Below, piece by piece: positions 27,700 through 40,522 of a stretch of DNA of 64,000 nt. The stretch's first letter is position 1; every line of letters begins with the position of its first letter. The notes under the pieces are model-generated. The model did not search any database. It was not told the DNA's origin and worked only from the letters and a program-made list of their open reading frames with translations. The DNA lies in NCBI RefSeq assembly GCF_023856365.1, contig NC_064533.1, forward strand, positions 35,698,118-35,762,117, read 5' to 3'. A program made the translations under genes and the position numbers. The stretch is from Brienomyrus brachyistius. Lineage: Eukaryota > Chordata > Actinopteri > Osteoglossiformes > Mormyridae.

Positions 27700-28130
27700 G
27701 GGTGTCTCACAAGCTGCTCGGTGCCGGAGTTCATGCGGAAATGGGTTTGTGCCGCCAAGGTGAAGCCAGGTGAACGAAGAGGAAAATTACCATGCTGACT
27801 CTCGCTAATGGGGGGTGTGGGGACACGCTGAGCATGACAGGGCCTGCATGCGTAATGTTTACAGACGCACCCAGCTAAGCCGTTTAGATCATAGGGAAGG
27901 GGCCCCACGTTATGATATACCAGATATGCCAGAGCCCTTCCTACACATGCAAATGTCATTAGCGCCTTTTATTAATGCGTGCCTAATAAAACCTGAGCTA
28001 TTTCCTCCTTTTAGTTATTGTCGTTCACTCGATATGGCAGATTTTTGCACAAGCTGTCCCACAAAATGAGAGTTTAATTGGAGTGAATTAGAAGGGCTCG
28101 TATTTCAGCGATTATTAGTCATTCCATAAA
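27700..28130. promoter_or_regulatory. Candidate intronic regulatory segment downstream of exon 2
   Basis: This non-repetitive segment is dense in homeodomain and POU-like motifs. They include the octamer ATGCAAAT at 27947-27954, TTATTAATG near 27970, TTTAATTGG near 28072 and GTGAATTAG near 28084. No coding signature is present. The call rests on composition and motif clustering only. Conservation cannot be assessed here. Confidence 0.22.
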
Positions 28131-29686
28131 ATAGGACAAAAGACAGAATATTAGTTTTATGGGGGGAAAAGAAACACATGATAATGATGTAATATAGCAT
28201 GAGCTGTAGGGTTAGACTATCTGTATCTCCACTGCAGGTCCGTGTTCCGCTTGGGATGCTATTGGGCCAGGGTGGGGTGGGAGGGGCTTGGTAGTGTTTT
28301 TGTGGAGACCATTGTCTAGCACTCCAAACTGCAGCTACCACTTCTGCTTTTTTGCTTCTGCCATGTTGTTCAGAAATGGCCACTGTGGCCTAACAGTGCC
28401 TGCTCCTTTGCACCAGAGACGGTCTGTCTGCATGCTGCGTGAGGTTTCCTCACATTGTCCCATCCTTTCCAAGGCAAGTAACGATAAGTAATAAATAGAA
28501 CTAAATACAATTACGTGCGCAGGGAATTGTAGATCTTGAGTGAATATAAGCCGGAGGCTTTAATTAAAATGAGCCAAAGGAGGAATGACTTGGCTTTGCA
28601 ATCTAGCAGGTTTAGCTTTTTAAAGTATAACGTTGCATAGCTGGCCATCTCAATCTGCTCAGCCTGAGGTCATTGGCATTTGCTGCAGAATGTCTGAGTA
28701 AGAAGTGTCCGTGTGGCTTGAGTCAGCGCTAAAGTCCAGTGATCTGTGGAGGCCATCACTGATGGAGATTCCAGTTATTCCCAGTACCTGCTTTCCTCCT
28801 CGGATTCCTGTAGCCCATCGGCACACATGGTATTGCCACTAAAGGGAGGCTGTAGCCGCATTCAGAGACCTGCCCAGGCTGCGCTGTAGCGTGTTCCCCT
28901 CTTGCAGGGCTCCTTGGTGGTTTATGCCATGAAAGCTGCTTCCCTGCCTGGCGAATCTACCTGCGCAAGAGACCTGCTACCTTATGGTCACCATGCCGCC
29001 CATGCTGCCGTCTTATGTGTGGGAAAGTTTAGCAAGGGAAGCATAGAATTCTCTGGCTCCTTCCTCTGTGTCTCTGTTTACGAGGACCTGTCTGTTTGTA
29101 TGTGTCTCGGGGTCTGCCTGCATGTGTACCCATCTCTTAGGTTTGCTAATCCAGCTACTGGGCCTCACTAATGTGTGTAAACACATGCGATTCTTGAAAA
29201 AGACCTGCCCCACTTTCCGAGAGACTGCTTGCTTGCTGCCCTTAGATAATATATTCTTAAGATGTGCTAATGGAATGCATGCGATACATATTTATAAATC
29301 TGGAAGCACAAACGTGATGCTTCACCAGATACTTAGTCAGCATACTTGGAATGATCCTGGAATATTCATTTTCTAACATGATTTCAAAACAAACAAAAAT
29401 TATGATTATCTCGGAAGGTGAAAAGTTCTTAATGTGTATTATTTATATATTAATATGAAGGCAATAACATCTGAGAAGTGCAGAAGTTGCGTATTCTTTG
29501 GGAAAAATAATTGTGATTTAACTGAAATAAAATGCTTTAACCCTCTACTGCCCCCTTGAGTTAGATTATGGAACTGAAGCTTATTTTCATCTCCATATCC
29601 TGTCCAATAAAGAAAGAATACCAATCCAAAGAAATGCCGCTTTCTCTGCATCTTTCTGTAATACTTCAGCTTACAGTGTTTTGGAG

Positions 29687-29710
29687 TTTTTTTTTTTTTT
29701 TTTTTTTTTT
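29687..29710 (+). repeat. Poly-T tract (24 nt)
   Basis: A pure run of 24 T residues in intron 2. Confidence 0.9.
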
Positions 29711-30958
29711 AACGATATTTAGGAAACAGCCCCGGATTTGTATTCCCTTAAAGGTTACCACATAATGGGAAAAAGAGAAAACATTGTTGTTCGCATGAAA
29801 TGATATTGATGTGTGTGCAGAAGGTTAATTAAAACCTGCAGTCATTCATCACGGTGCGGCGTGGTCCAGACGCCCCGCGGAGCCCAGAATCAATCACGCC
29901 GCTCGGCTGGCCGCTCCGCTCGTGTGCGCCTCCCCGTCACCCGCGTCACACGCGGAGGACCGGGGCCGTGGCCTGGAGAAAGCACTCTGTTTCCTGCGGC
30001 TGCCCAGGCTTGTCAGGAGCCAAACTTTGTCCGCGCTCACGGTGTCTTGTGGCCTCTCCTGGGAGTCACAGCATGAGATGTTTTATTAGTTGAGTTTTGG
30101 TGCTCTGATGGAATATTGATGGTCTCTCTTTTCAGTATTTGACGTTTTGTGGATGGGGCTCTAGTGGAATATATATTATATTGCATTATATTTTATGAGG
30201 AATGCCCACGTCATCTTCAGACTTCTTATTTCGTTTGATAAACCGTAAATAGGAACATCAATCTTTATTCCTAACAGGTGCTAATTGATTAAAAAATTAT
30301 ATAAATGATTTGTATATAAAAGCAAATAAATGGATAAAACACATGATGTCATCTTTACATGTAATAGAAATGAAGTGCTTGCAATCCCAATGATTGCTTT
30401 TCCTAATAAGCTATCCCTCTGACAGATTATCCGAAAACACAGGGACTGCTTATCGAATAGTCGCAGACACATATTAAGTGAAGTCACAATCTGCCTTGTT
30501 GAATTTGAATGGATTCTGGTACAAAGTCATAATTTATGTAATTTCCATTTAGGAAAGTACTGATTTCCTGTTGGTTGCAGTCTTTGGAAGATCAACATTG
30601 TCCCGCTTTTCCTGTTAGGTTGTGTTGCTTTCTTATTAGTTTGTTAAATTACTTCTGTGCAGGTTATTGTAAAACTGGAGCCTTGAAACAGATTTATCTA
30701 TTCAGCCGCCAGAGAATGCTTCTCAGTTCAGTGATGTATGTCTGAATGAGGAGGGCGGCAGCTAAGAATCCAGATGATACCAGACCTGCTGAGTGTGGCA
30801 AGTCATGAGAAGGGGTTCTGTAATCTAGGCATATGCTCGAAAAATCTTCATTATTAACTATTAACCATTTAGTGACAATATTAAATGTAGTAATATCCTT
30901 GCAGAGAAATGTCATAGATATATAAAAAAATAAATATAAATCTTGCGTGTTTGAGGGA

Positions 30959-31233
30959 GGGCGGCACAGTGGTACTGGGACCAGGGTTCGAGTTCACCAT
31001 GGCTCCATATGTTTACTCCGGTTTTCCCCCCACAGTTCAAAAACATGCTAAGGTTAATTGGACTTTGCCAGATTGCCCATAGGTGCGCATGTGTGAGTGA
31101 AAGGTGTGTGAGTGTGCCCTGCGATGGGTTGGTGCCCCATCCTGGGTTGTTCCCTGCCTTGAACCCGTAGCCTCCAGGATAGGCTCTAGACCCCCCCCGC
31201 AATTCTGAATAGGATAAGCAGTTACAGTAATAA
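30959..31233 (+). mobile_element. SINE copy with internal deletion in the head
   Basis: It starts GGGCGGCACAGTGGTACTGG and has a B box-like GGGTTCGAGTT. The body CCACAGTTCAAAAACATGC, CCCTGCGATGGGTTGGTGCC and GGATAGGCTCTAGACC follow, ending GGATAAGCAGTTACAG. This is the same family as 16133-16498, but part of the head between A and B boxes is missing and the GGAT tail is lost. Confidence 0.8.
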
Positions 31234-32189
31234 CAAGCATCATAACTGTTGTGTGGATATTCTGAATTTATCCTCCATTGGAGCTGTCAGCTCAAGGAGG
31301 ACTTTTAGAACCCAGGTAGAATACAGTCTTGCTAAATCACAGTACTGAAAATCTTCTAGGTTGCTATGTTGAATGCAACAGCCAGAATGTTAGGAGGCCA
31401 GTACAGCTGTAAGGCAGGTCCCACGTTACCGCAGCACATTGCCCCAGGACTTGTGTATGTTGCAGCTGCCTGTGGGCAATCCTGCTCCCTCCCTGCCACT
31501 TTGGAGGTTTGAGGATGGAGGCTTATATCACTGGTCTTTCGCTGCGAAAACGCAATATTAAAAATAATCTGTTTATTGGTATTTTAGTTAACAGACAGTG
31601 TGTACAATATACAAATTGTGTCGTGCAAAATATTGCAAAATACAGAATTTTCATGCATGCATATAATAACAAGACACAAAGTATAAAAGCAATATACAGT
31701 GCAAGTATCAAACAGCGCAAAGCTGATTCGGATGGTAATTGTTGACGTCATATATTAGACATAATCCAGATAAGGAAGCAATGAATTAAGAATTAATAGA
31801 ATGCCTAGCCTCTGCTTAGTCAATGAAAGGTTGCCAAGCCTTATGGATTTTCTCAATGGAACCTCATAAAGTGAACCATACTTTTTCCAGTTTGAGGTAC
31901 TGCATAACGTCTTTGATCAACGAACCCTAAGTGTGAGGCTGTGCCTGTTTCCAGCTCAGTAGGATTAATTTACGTACTAAAAGGGCCATGAACCTTGGCA
32001 CGGTGGAAGCGTGTCCTCTAAGGGGACTATCCTCCCCGGAAACACAGCGGTTTTTACCCTCTCACCCCATCAAAAGACTCAGCAAGTTTAAGCTTATCTG
32101 TGCTGCGTTTTTTCCTTTGTTTTTAATAACCGAAATGATCCTCCGCCGCGGTTTCATTTTCAAGCTGTTGATTATAGGTTTGTCCCAAT

Positions 32190-32480
32190 GAGTTAAAAGC
32201 CATTTATTTCGGGTCCCGCAGCCAGGCTCTGCTGTTCCTCCACTGCTGCTTTGTACAGGCCGGAGATGCCCGCGACTCGAGTGCTATGATTGGATTACAC
32301 TGCTTCCCTGTGCAATCCCCATTAACCCTCAGCGGGGGACCCGTGTGATTGGCTCACCTTAGAGCCGACTGATGAATATTCAGTGGAGAGGAGGCATAAG
32401 TGTAATGCCATAATCAGCAAAATCTCTCACCCCCAGACCCTGCCCCGCAGGAGCCAGTGCCAAGCCGAGAGCCTGCAAGA
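32190..32480. promoter_or_regulatory. Candidate intronic regulatory segment with paired CCAAT boxes
   Basis: Two inverted CCAAT motifs (GATTGG at 32288-32293 and 32347-32352) lie 59 bases apart in the same orientation, within sequence more CpG-rich than the surrounding intron. TGATGAATATTCAG and ATAATCAGC motifs follow. This could be an enhancer or an internal promoter. The evidence is motif content only. Confidence 0.2.
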
Positions 32481-32887
32481 CTGGGCATCTGGTTCAGTCA
32501 ATTAAACACTTACCTGCTCCCCACAGGTTCTCTGAACAGGCACTGCTGCTCACTGCTCATGCACATGTATTTGGAGGATTTCGAATGGTAGCCTTAAATG
32601 TGGACATTGCAGCGAGCCTGACCTGCGTACATATTGACAGATAGAGTCAAAGTTAATGTAGAATAACATTAAATGGTGTTTTGAATTCATCTCTGCTGAC
32701 CTATGTTCAGTCTGCCTGTTTCCCCTCAGTACACCATATGATATTCCATAGCTCTTGTGTGACACAGGTTCTGTGCACCAGTGTGCGTTAATGGGCCGCT
32801 CTTGATAAGGAGTTGTTAGAGTGAGAAAATAATTGTTAGAGGCATTAAAATCATGGCAGTCATCTTGCAACACCTAGTTATCTAAAA

Positions 32888-33007
32888 CAGTGTTTCTCAA
32901 CCTGGTCCTCAGGGACCACCAGACGGTCCTTGTTTTTGCTCTAGACCTGAGAGGGAGCAAAAATGAGAGCTGTTTGGGGTCCCCGAAGACCGGGTTGAGA
33001 AACACAG
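32888..33007. mobile_element. Foldback (palindromic) hAT-type MITE, 120 bp
   Basis: The left end reads CAGTGTTTCTCAACCTGG. The reverse complement of the right end reads CTGTGTTTCTCAACCCGG. The inverted similarity continues inward (GTCCTC..GGGACC..CCAGACGGTCC against its counterpart; GTTTTTGCTC against GAGCAAAAA), so nearly the whole element can fold into a hairpin. A perfect 8-bp direct repeat, ATCTAAAA, flanks it at 32880-32887 and 33008-33015, which points to hAT-type insertion. There is no coding capacity. Confidence 0.9.
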
Positions 33008-33081
33008 ATCTAAAACACCATCTTTCAGTGAGTAATTTCCTGCCTGATGACAGCTCAGGTCTCTGTGTGTGACAACCCCCG

Positions 33082-33141
33082 CCCCCCCCCCCCCCTCCAT
33101 CTGTCTGTCTGTCTCTGTGCTCTGTCCCCCCCCCCCCCCCC
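33082..33141 (+). repeat. Paired poly-C tracts (14 and 16 nt)
   Basis: C14 at 33082-33095 and C16 at 33126-33141 are separated by a CTGT-rich spacer. Proline- and glycine-rich frames predicted across 32874-33505 on both strands are artefacts of these runs. Confidence 0.9.
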
Positions 33142-33792
33142 GTCAGTACGTGCTTGGCTCCAGCCGGGGCACATTCTGTGGGGGGCTGTATGGCTTTGTG
33201 GGGGGCTGTGGCGCTGGCGTCCACAGCCCCGTCGCCTGGCCCAGACGTGGAGGCGCGGGAGGCGGGCACCCCGCCGCGTGGCCAGCATGTCCCCCGCACG
33301 GCCCTCGTGAAAGGCTCCCACTTTTGTCACATTGTAGGCTTTGTGTTTCGGAGGGACAGCAGGCGGCATGCTGTACAGCATTAGCTTGAATGCCTGCCGA
33401 GCGTGTGAGCTGTGTATCGCTGGTGTTGCGGCGAGACACCATGGCTGGTGGCATTCGTTGCGTGTCACACCGGTTACTGGTCACTGCGGCTCTTAGCTTC
33501 CGCATGCCTTAGCTGCTGCCCTGCGTGTGGGTACCATAGACTTTGTACATAGTGGTGTATCTGCAGGCAGGCCTGTAATGGTGGCGTCTGGTGTCATGCT
33601 GGCACTTCTGAAGGCAGCTTGGAGGACAGTGAGTCAGGAGCTGCTTCTTTTTCAAATTTGTCTTTTTAATATTATTTTGCACAAACTTTCTTCTCAGCAT
33701 TACCTTACTGAAGACCACTTTTCTACTGGCACTAGGAAAAATAGAATTAAAGAGTCCTTAATTAGGACTTTAACAAATTAATATTGTGTTCA

Positions 33793-33796
<4 letters not shown>

Positions 33797-33842
<46 letters not shown>
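33797..33842. repeat. (TG)n microsatellite
   Basis: A pure TG dinucleotide repeat of about 23 units. Confidence 0.97.
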
Positions 33843-33843
<1 letters not shown>

Positions 33844-35108
33844 TATATATTTTATCCTGCTATATGTATTTTTTTATGCTAAAATTATCGGGCTGATATC
33901 TTTAGATGAGGTTGCTTAAATATGAAACTTGGAATTGGCTAGAATAAAGCAGCTTCTGGTTATTCAGAAACGTTTGCATGCTCGCAGTTGGATAAAGTCC
34001 CAGAAGCGAGTTTGCCAGGCACAAGCAGACTGGCAATCTGAATGGGAGTTTTGTCAGTTGTGATAGATCGTTTCACTAGCTGGGATATTTTTTTTCTACC
34101 TTTTCTCCCTCTCCATTCTTCACATATTGGTCAATTAAAATGTAAAAAGGCTAAGTAATTGTCACCTTTTTAATGGAACGTTTCTATCGCCACTGCATCA
34201 ATGAAATCAGAGTAGTTAGCTGAGTCCTTTTGTACTGTTGCAGCGTTAACCGTGGCGTGCTGGTTTTTAGGCTGCAGCAGTTTTCAGGGCTCCGTGGCTT
34301 ACACTGCCAGTGCTTTAAATAAGGACACGTGCACATCTGTACAGGTTGGCCTTTGTGCGATCTGCATTCCCTGTGTCGGCAGCTTGCAGCTGATCTTAGA
34401 AGCCGCCACGCCATGATCCTGATGCTGTACTCGCAGGATTTCTTCCTGCCTGCGTGCTGAAATTGTGTCATTGGGTCGCTCGTGTCAGCCTTATTTCCCC
34501 CCCCCCCCTCCTGCACACCTTGATAAAGCTGGGCCTGATGAAGCCCGTTGACTGGGGGTGGGAGTCATGCCGTAATCCTGTGAGAGCGGAACGGCGGCGA
34601 GAGCTTTCTGAGGAGCCTGTGATAACGCTACACTGAGCTCCGCGGCTCTGGCCTCGCTCTCCTCCCCTTCGCCTGCCCAGCCTTTCCTTCAGCGTCCTCT
34701 CATTAGGAGAAATGATTTTCCTCCCTCTCTCTCTATAGCATCCCACACTCTAGCATATTTTTTGGGCTGGGGATTCTGTCCTTTTTTGTCGATCACTACC
34801 TGGTTAATGTGGAAGCAGCTGCATTTAGCCTGACCACAATGAAGGGTGCAAACCTGCAGACACCACAAATATAACTCCTACTGGACAAACATGAAAGGTG
34901 ATTTGAAATATGCACTTTATATGATAGCTGGAAGCTGTATGTAAGCAATAAGGAATTAAAAGATTATTTTTTGTTTTTGCTTAGTTTTTTTCACTTCATT
35001 TTGTGTGCATCACTACATGTAGTCGGTTGTACTGATCAGAGGATTGTGTTTTTTTTTTTTTATTTATTAAAATTGCTGCTAACTGGACACACGTTGCACC
35101 ATAAGTAG

Positions 35109-35245
35109 CTCATCCATCTATCCATCCATCCATTCATCCATCATCCAGCCCCTTGTCTTTGTCAGGGTTATGGAGAGCATATTCCAGGCAGCACAGGACA
35201 CAAGTGTCAGGTACACAATGGAGGAATGCCAGCCTCATGAGCATA
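35109..35245 (-). repeat. Diverged SINE fragment, reverse orientation
   Basis: A run of ATCCATCC-type repeats is followed by CAGCCCCTTGTC, CAGGGTTATGG and TTCCAGGCAGCACAGGACAC. This matches the reverse complement of the SINE tail and 3' body. It is degraded and is followed by a CA microsatellite. Confidence 0.55.
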
Positions 35246-35247
35246 TT

Positions 35248-35249
<2 letters not shown>

Positions 35250-35290
<41 letters not shown>
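35250..35290. repeat. (CA)n microsatellite
   Basis: A pure CA dinucleotide repeat of about 20 units, next to the reverse SINE fragment. Confidence 0.97.
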
Positions 35291-35292
<2 letters not shown>

Positions 35293-38200
35293 ACTCACTC
35301 AGTCATGTCTTCCAGTAGATAATATTAATGTTAGATGAGATTCTTGTGACCCCACCCCCTTTCTGTCATGGACAATAACTCTGAAGTTCTCCCACAACAA
35401 AAATTACGCATCATAACTGGTGAAAGACACAGCCTGAGCTGGAGGTGGAGCCTGAGCTGGGTCACTCACTGCTCACACCCCATAGCATCCATCTCTTCAG
35501 AGTAACTTTGGCCTCTGTTACATTACCTTTGTACCTCCATTCACTAAACCACTCACGCCACAGCAATCCAAGAGCCAGAGGGGGATAAGATGGCAGATCT
35601 AATCTGTGCTTAACACCTCATTCTCTTTTTTATTTAACATTGATAGACATCCACATCCTTAAAAAATTGTACATCAATTTGAAGATTAAAATCTAATTTC
35701 ACGCGGTATTTTTCATTAAAATGCAGCCGCTCCCCCGCCCACCTGTCTTAATTTTCCCATTAATTACCAAAAGCCAGCACCATTAGCGGTGTTATACATG
35801 TAAATGGCGGTACCAATTGGCCAGCTGCTCCTTTGGAATCCCTTATGACTTAAATGTTTAGGCTCTGATGTATCCCTGCTGTCTGTGAAACGTCTGTCTC
35901 CTGAATGATGCGACCCTGTAATTACTGTTGATATAAATTAGCCTGTTAGCGCCGTGTGAAATAGTTGGTCGGGGGCTTGCTAAGGGGATGTAGTTCATTG
36001 GGTAGCCTGAACAGGGTGGCTTGGTCAGTGTGACTGCTTCCTTTGCCTTGTAAAGGCTGTATTGTCCCCGGACTTCACTCTGTACTGGTTTGTTGGTGCG
36101 TGGCTGCGCCTGCCTCAGCTTCACCTGTTGCAGCTGTACTTAATGTCACCTGTCAGCACATTTAGTAGGTCATTCTGTCAAATTCTCTACCATCACTTAA
36201 GCAGACAGCCATCAGCCTCCAATTCAGACCGCAGGTTATATAACAAAAAACCATTTTAATGTTTAAAGCAGGTGGCAGCACTGTCAGTATTAGCTTCCTA
36301 TTTCTGTCTTTGACGTAACAGGTTAGTTTTGCATTTCCCTGAAGTCTAGCCACCCTCGGTAGCTGAGCAGACTGACGTATCTCACGGCCCGCGCAGTATA
36401 AATGTGGAGGAGCTGTCCCATGCTTTGTCCGGCTGTCCCTGCCAAGGCGACATGTCGAATGAGCCCCTGAATCATTCGCCATTCGTTGCTGAGCTTCCGT
36501 GTTTGTGGTGGTGCTTAGTAATTCGTGGTCAGTCGGTATATCCCACGGTGTAGAGATATGTGGCGCTGAATTGGGGATCATGTGTTGATGTTCTTCTGGC
36601 TTTTGCTTTGCAGCATTATGCGTGAGTGAATCATTCTGGATTGAGTCGCTGTGTGGGTTCTGTACCGAGCATTCTGGGAGGCCTGTGTGGACCATGTGCC
36701 CACGAACACATTACAAACAAGGGAAAAATCAATCATTGCATCATATATAAAGGCTTGACTTTGGAAATTTGCTGGCAGAACTGAATTGTTTTATTTCAGT
36801 GTATTTGTGTGTTTTTTTTTTACACACCCACAGATACTTGGACTTGATTCTGGGAATAATTGGCTTATTGATTTATATCCAGGTTACTGAGAAACCGAGA
36901 GCTGAAATGATACCTTCAGGCTCATCGCATCTTAAATGGTGCCCAGGCACAACAAATCACAGCTAAGGAGTGACTGTGTAGCCGGTGGGTGGGGGCGTGG
37001 GGTTTGGATTGAGCCATTAGGCTATTAAAATAATCACAGTGATGTATAGTCCTCTGTGGAATACAGCGTGCAGCTCACTCTGTTCCCATGTGACCTTTTC
37101 CTTACTTAACCCAGGGGAGCTGACTGCCCTCAGACTGTACTGGTTCCCCCCCCCACCCCATTCCCCTGCTTTTGTCCTGTGAGTGTGGAGGGCTCCCGGC
37201 AAGTTGGGGGTTGGCTTGAGGTCTGCTGTCAAATTCCCTGCCACTGAGTAAGGGGGAATTGCCCCCCCATATTGAGGCAGGCCTTAAATGAAGACTGCAT
37301 GCTGGTGGTTGGTTACTCGCACGGCCGAGTCTCAGGTGGGTCCTCGCGGTCAGTAGATAGGGGCTCGGCCACGGGGATCGCTGTGCCGGCTGTCAGGGCT
37401 GGCTGTCAGTGCCTGACTTGCTAACGGAGCCCCAAGCGAGCGAATGCATGCGTAGCTGTCAGTCAGCTGGCTTCCTCAACGTGACGGCCTATTATCGGCC
37501 TGTGTCACCTGTGCTCCCGCACAATGGCTAAGACCGCCGCCGCCGCCACCGCCAACCCATGAAATTAATTTGCTTCCACTATAATCACAGCCCCGTCCTT
37601 AATCCCGTCTGTCAGGCCTTCCCAGTAGTACAGCAAATAAGGTCCAGTCTGCATGAGTGATAAATTATCACCCCGACGGCCGGGATCCTTCGCTTGTTGT
37701 TATTCTTTGTTTTACAGTGGCTCTGTACCTGTGGTCTTCTTTCCGTTAAGCTGCCCTGAACTGCACTGGATTTATTTTGGAAGAAGGAATGGTGTGTTTG
37801 CCTTATACACACAAAAACCTGGTGCAGAATATTCAACTGAAGAAAAGTAGAATGTATATAACATATAAAACGTATATAACGAAATGCATTTATGTAGAGT
37901 GCCACGGAATTGCAGCTGCTTGGAGAATGTACGGTAAACGTGATTATAACAGCATGATATGTTATTAAAATCAGCCACTGTTTGTTTCTTGGGGTCCTTC
38001 TCAAGAGATTGTAATGAGCTGAAATAATGAGTACAGGTCACTGGCCGCAGAGCCCAGATTTAATGACAATCTTCCACTCTCCCTCATTTTCAAACCGGAA
38101 GGTCACAAGTCACCTTTATATTTCAAGTCAGTAGATTGTATCAACTAATGTCCTCAGTATGAAAATGTCTCAGAAAAAGCCTCCTTTTTCCATATTTGTG

Positions 38201-40522
38201 GTAGCAGACCAGACGCTAAATATGGTGACAGCTATTGGCCATTACTGACAGTAATGATAACGCTGCACATGTTTTCAGTGTATTCTCTCTCCTGTTTGTG
38301 TTTGGCTTTCTAATGGCGATTGTATTGATTCTGCTAATGTCTGCGACTAGGGATCTGCTCGTGTTCAGTGCCTTGACCCCTCATCTCAGGTGGGACGCAT
38401 TAGCGGTGACCTTTTAACCTGCGGCCTCTCCTCTGCTGGCCCAGAGCTGTATAATCGCCATTGTGCGCTCTGGCGCATGTCACATGACTGCCGGCACACG
38501 GGCCACAGATTGCTTTTGTTGGCGCTCCGCTGCACCCAGTTAAACCTGCCTCCCATTCCCACCTGTGGCACCCAGCTGATGTTACGCCGAGCGCAGAAGC
38601 ATGAAGCTTGGCAGGGGGTTTCTCAGTCTCTAGGCACATAATGGAGGTGCCGTCTCTTTTCTATGGGTGTCGCCTCCAAACAGTCTATATTGAGGCAATA
38701 AGTGTTGCTTTCGAAGCCCTGGTGTCACCACACAAGGACACAAGTAAGTAAAAACACAGCCAGCGTTGTGAAAAATAAGCTTTCTTTGTACGAGGTGCAC
38801 CTAAATAACTCGTCTGTAGTGACGAGCTCGCTTGGGGGGCGAGTGTGCTTCAATAAATAAATAAAAAAGAAAAACGTGCCGCATATCTTCTCCTAGCCTG
38901 GGTTGTAGACAGCGCCATCTGCAGGATTAATTATGGCGCATCATGAGCCCTCACAATGGGGCCCGTGGCTGCGATGGCCTGCCCCAGGAGTCAGTGCCAG
39001 TGTTCGGGACAGCAATGGAGAGCGAGCTATTCTATCTGATTATGTCAGCCTTAAATCAAGGCGCTCATTAAAGGCTAATGGAGCGAGGCACGCAGCCCTG
39101 AAAATGAGGTGTACGTAATGTGGACCCTGACTGAGAGTTCATTAGGTAAGCACTGCTAGCCATGATTTAAATGAGGCTAAAATCGTGTCACGCACCACTC
39201 TTCTGATGACACATCTGCCCACATTGTGTGAATCACTCCAGATCGCAGTGTGTATGGATTGTGGATTGGGGGAAGTGCTCAGTGTGTGCAAATTGTAAAT
39301 TAGATTTTTAACTTGCATTATCCTGATTGCTTTCCATGAACATCTGAAAGGACCGGCATAAAAAAATAGAAAATAATATTAAAGAGCTTTTTTTAATTTC
39401 TTGTGTTAATTTACAGCTGTATTTTGGCTGTTTTGTGTATTAAGCAGTTGTCTTACATTCAAGGTAGCACTGGGGCAATTCGGTGTGGAAGCTGCTCTTC
39501 ATTTTGGGCTGACATTTTCTTCCATTTGCTGTTTATGCATGGAGCTGTCAGCCATCTGCATGAGTAATTGAGCGAAAGCAGGCTGTTGTGGATCCAATGA
39601 TGCTGGCAAGAGGATTGGCGGTGTTGCGTCGAGACATGGGGAACGACAGCACGGCCCTCCGCAGCTGGGCAGACACAGAGCTGTAGGGGCTGGTCGTTTG
39701 AGCTGTTTAGTACAGCAGGGTCAGAGGTTTACCCTCCATTATGGAGAATGTGTCTCGTTTTCACTCCTATTCGCAAATGGAGGACATCATTCAGGTCTCT
39801 GGGGAAAATGGTACTGTGTCCCACCAAAGAGATGCTCTGTCCGGGGGATACTGCAGGAACTGTTTGTATGTACATTTGGCATGATCAGGAGTTGCTACCG
39901 GCTTTTTAGGTATGAACAGTGGCAACCTGCATGGGAAATAATCTAAGTGCTTAGCTTCACAAATCATTTTGCCGTTTATTGTCTACAGTGGACAATACAA
40001 GGGGGAGTAGATGGCTTACCAGTTGCAATAAGCAAGCAAGGCACAGTATGGCCAAATGGTGCTGACTCCCGCAGACCTGTAGGGGCCTGGTGACTGCAAG
40101 CGAAATGCACTTCCCGCAGGTTTCACTTGGTCCGATTGCTTATATTATGCACAGTTCTGGAAAAAAAGACTGTTCCAAATAAAATAAAAAAAAAAGAAAA
40201 AACAATCTCGGTTTAATCATGGTTCTGCTGGCAGAAGGCTATTCGGCAGGTAGCTTCCAGGCTAAAAATTTGTAGGACAACAATATACAAGAACAAGGTG
40301 AAATAAGACACCGGGAATGCCCAAAAACAAGTCAGGTAAAGGGTGGATGGAACTTTCTAATAGCATAGATGACTGTCAAAAAGAATGGGAAACATTAAGT
40401 GCAGGTATGAAGTGCCCTATTAAGTCAGTTTGTATCAGGCTCCTAAAGTAGGCCTGAAGTCCAATAAAACAAGAAATGAATGAAATATTAATGAAACCAG
40501 GCTGCAGTTTGCAAAAACAATA

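Noticed and set aside
29537..29550. TTAACCCTCT resembling a piggyBac end
   Set aside because: No partner end ending in AGAGGGTTAA within reach, and the following bases do not match the element at 55510.
32874..33505. Several overlapping frames of 100-141 codons on both strands
   Set aside because: They are driven by poly-C/poly-G runs and GC-rich sequence, giving glycine and proline runs, and one runs across the foldback MITE.
36162..36695. 177-codon open frame on the minus strand, among the longest in the window
   Set aside because: No recognisable domain, hydrophobic pattern or splice context. It lies antisense inside pard3b intron 2 and composition looks like translated non-coding DNA.
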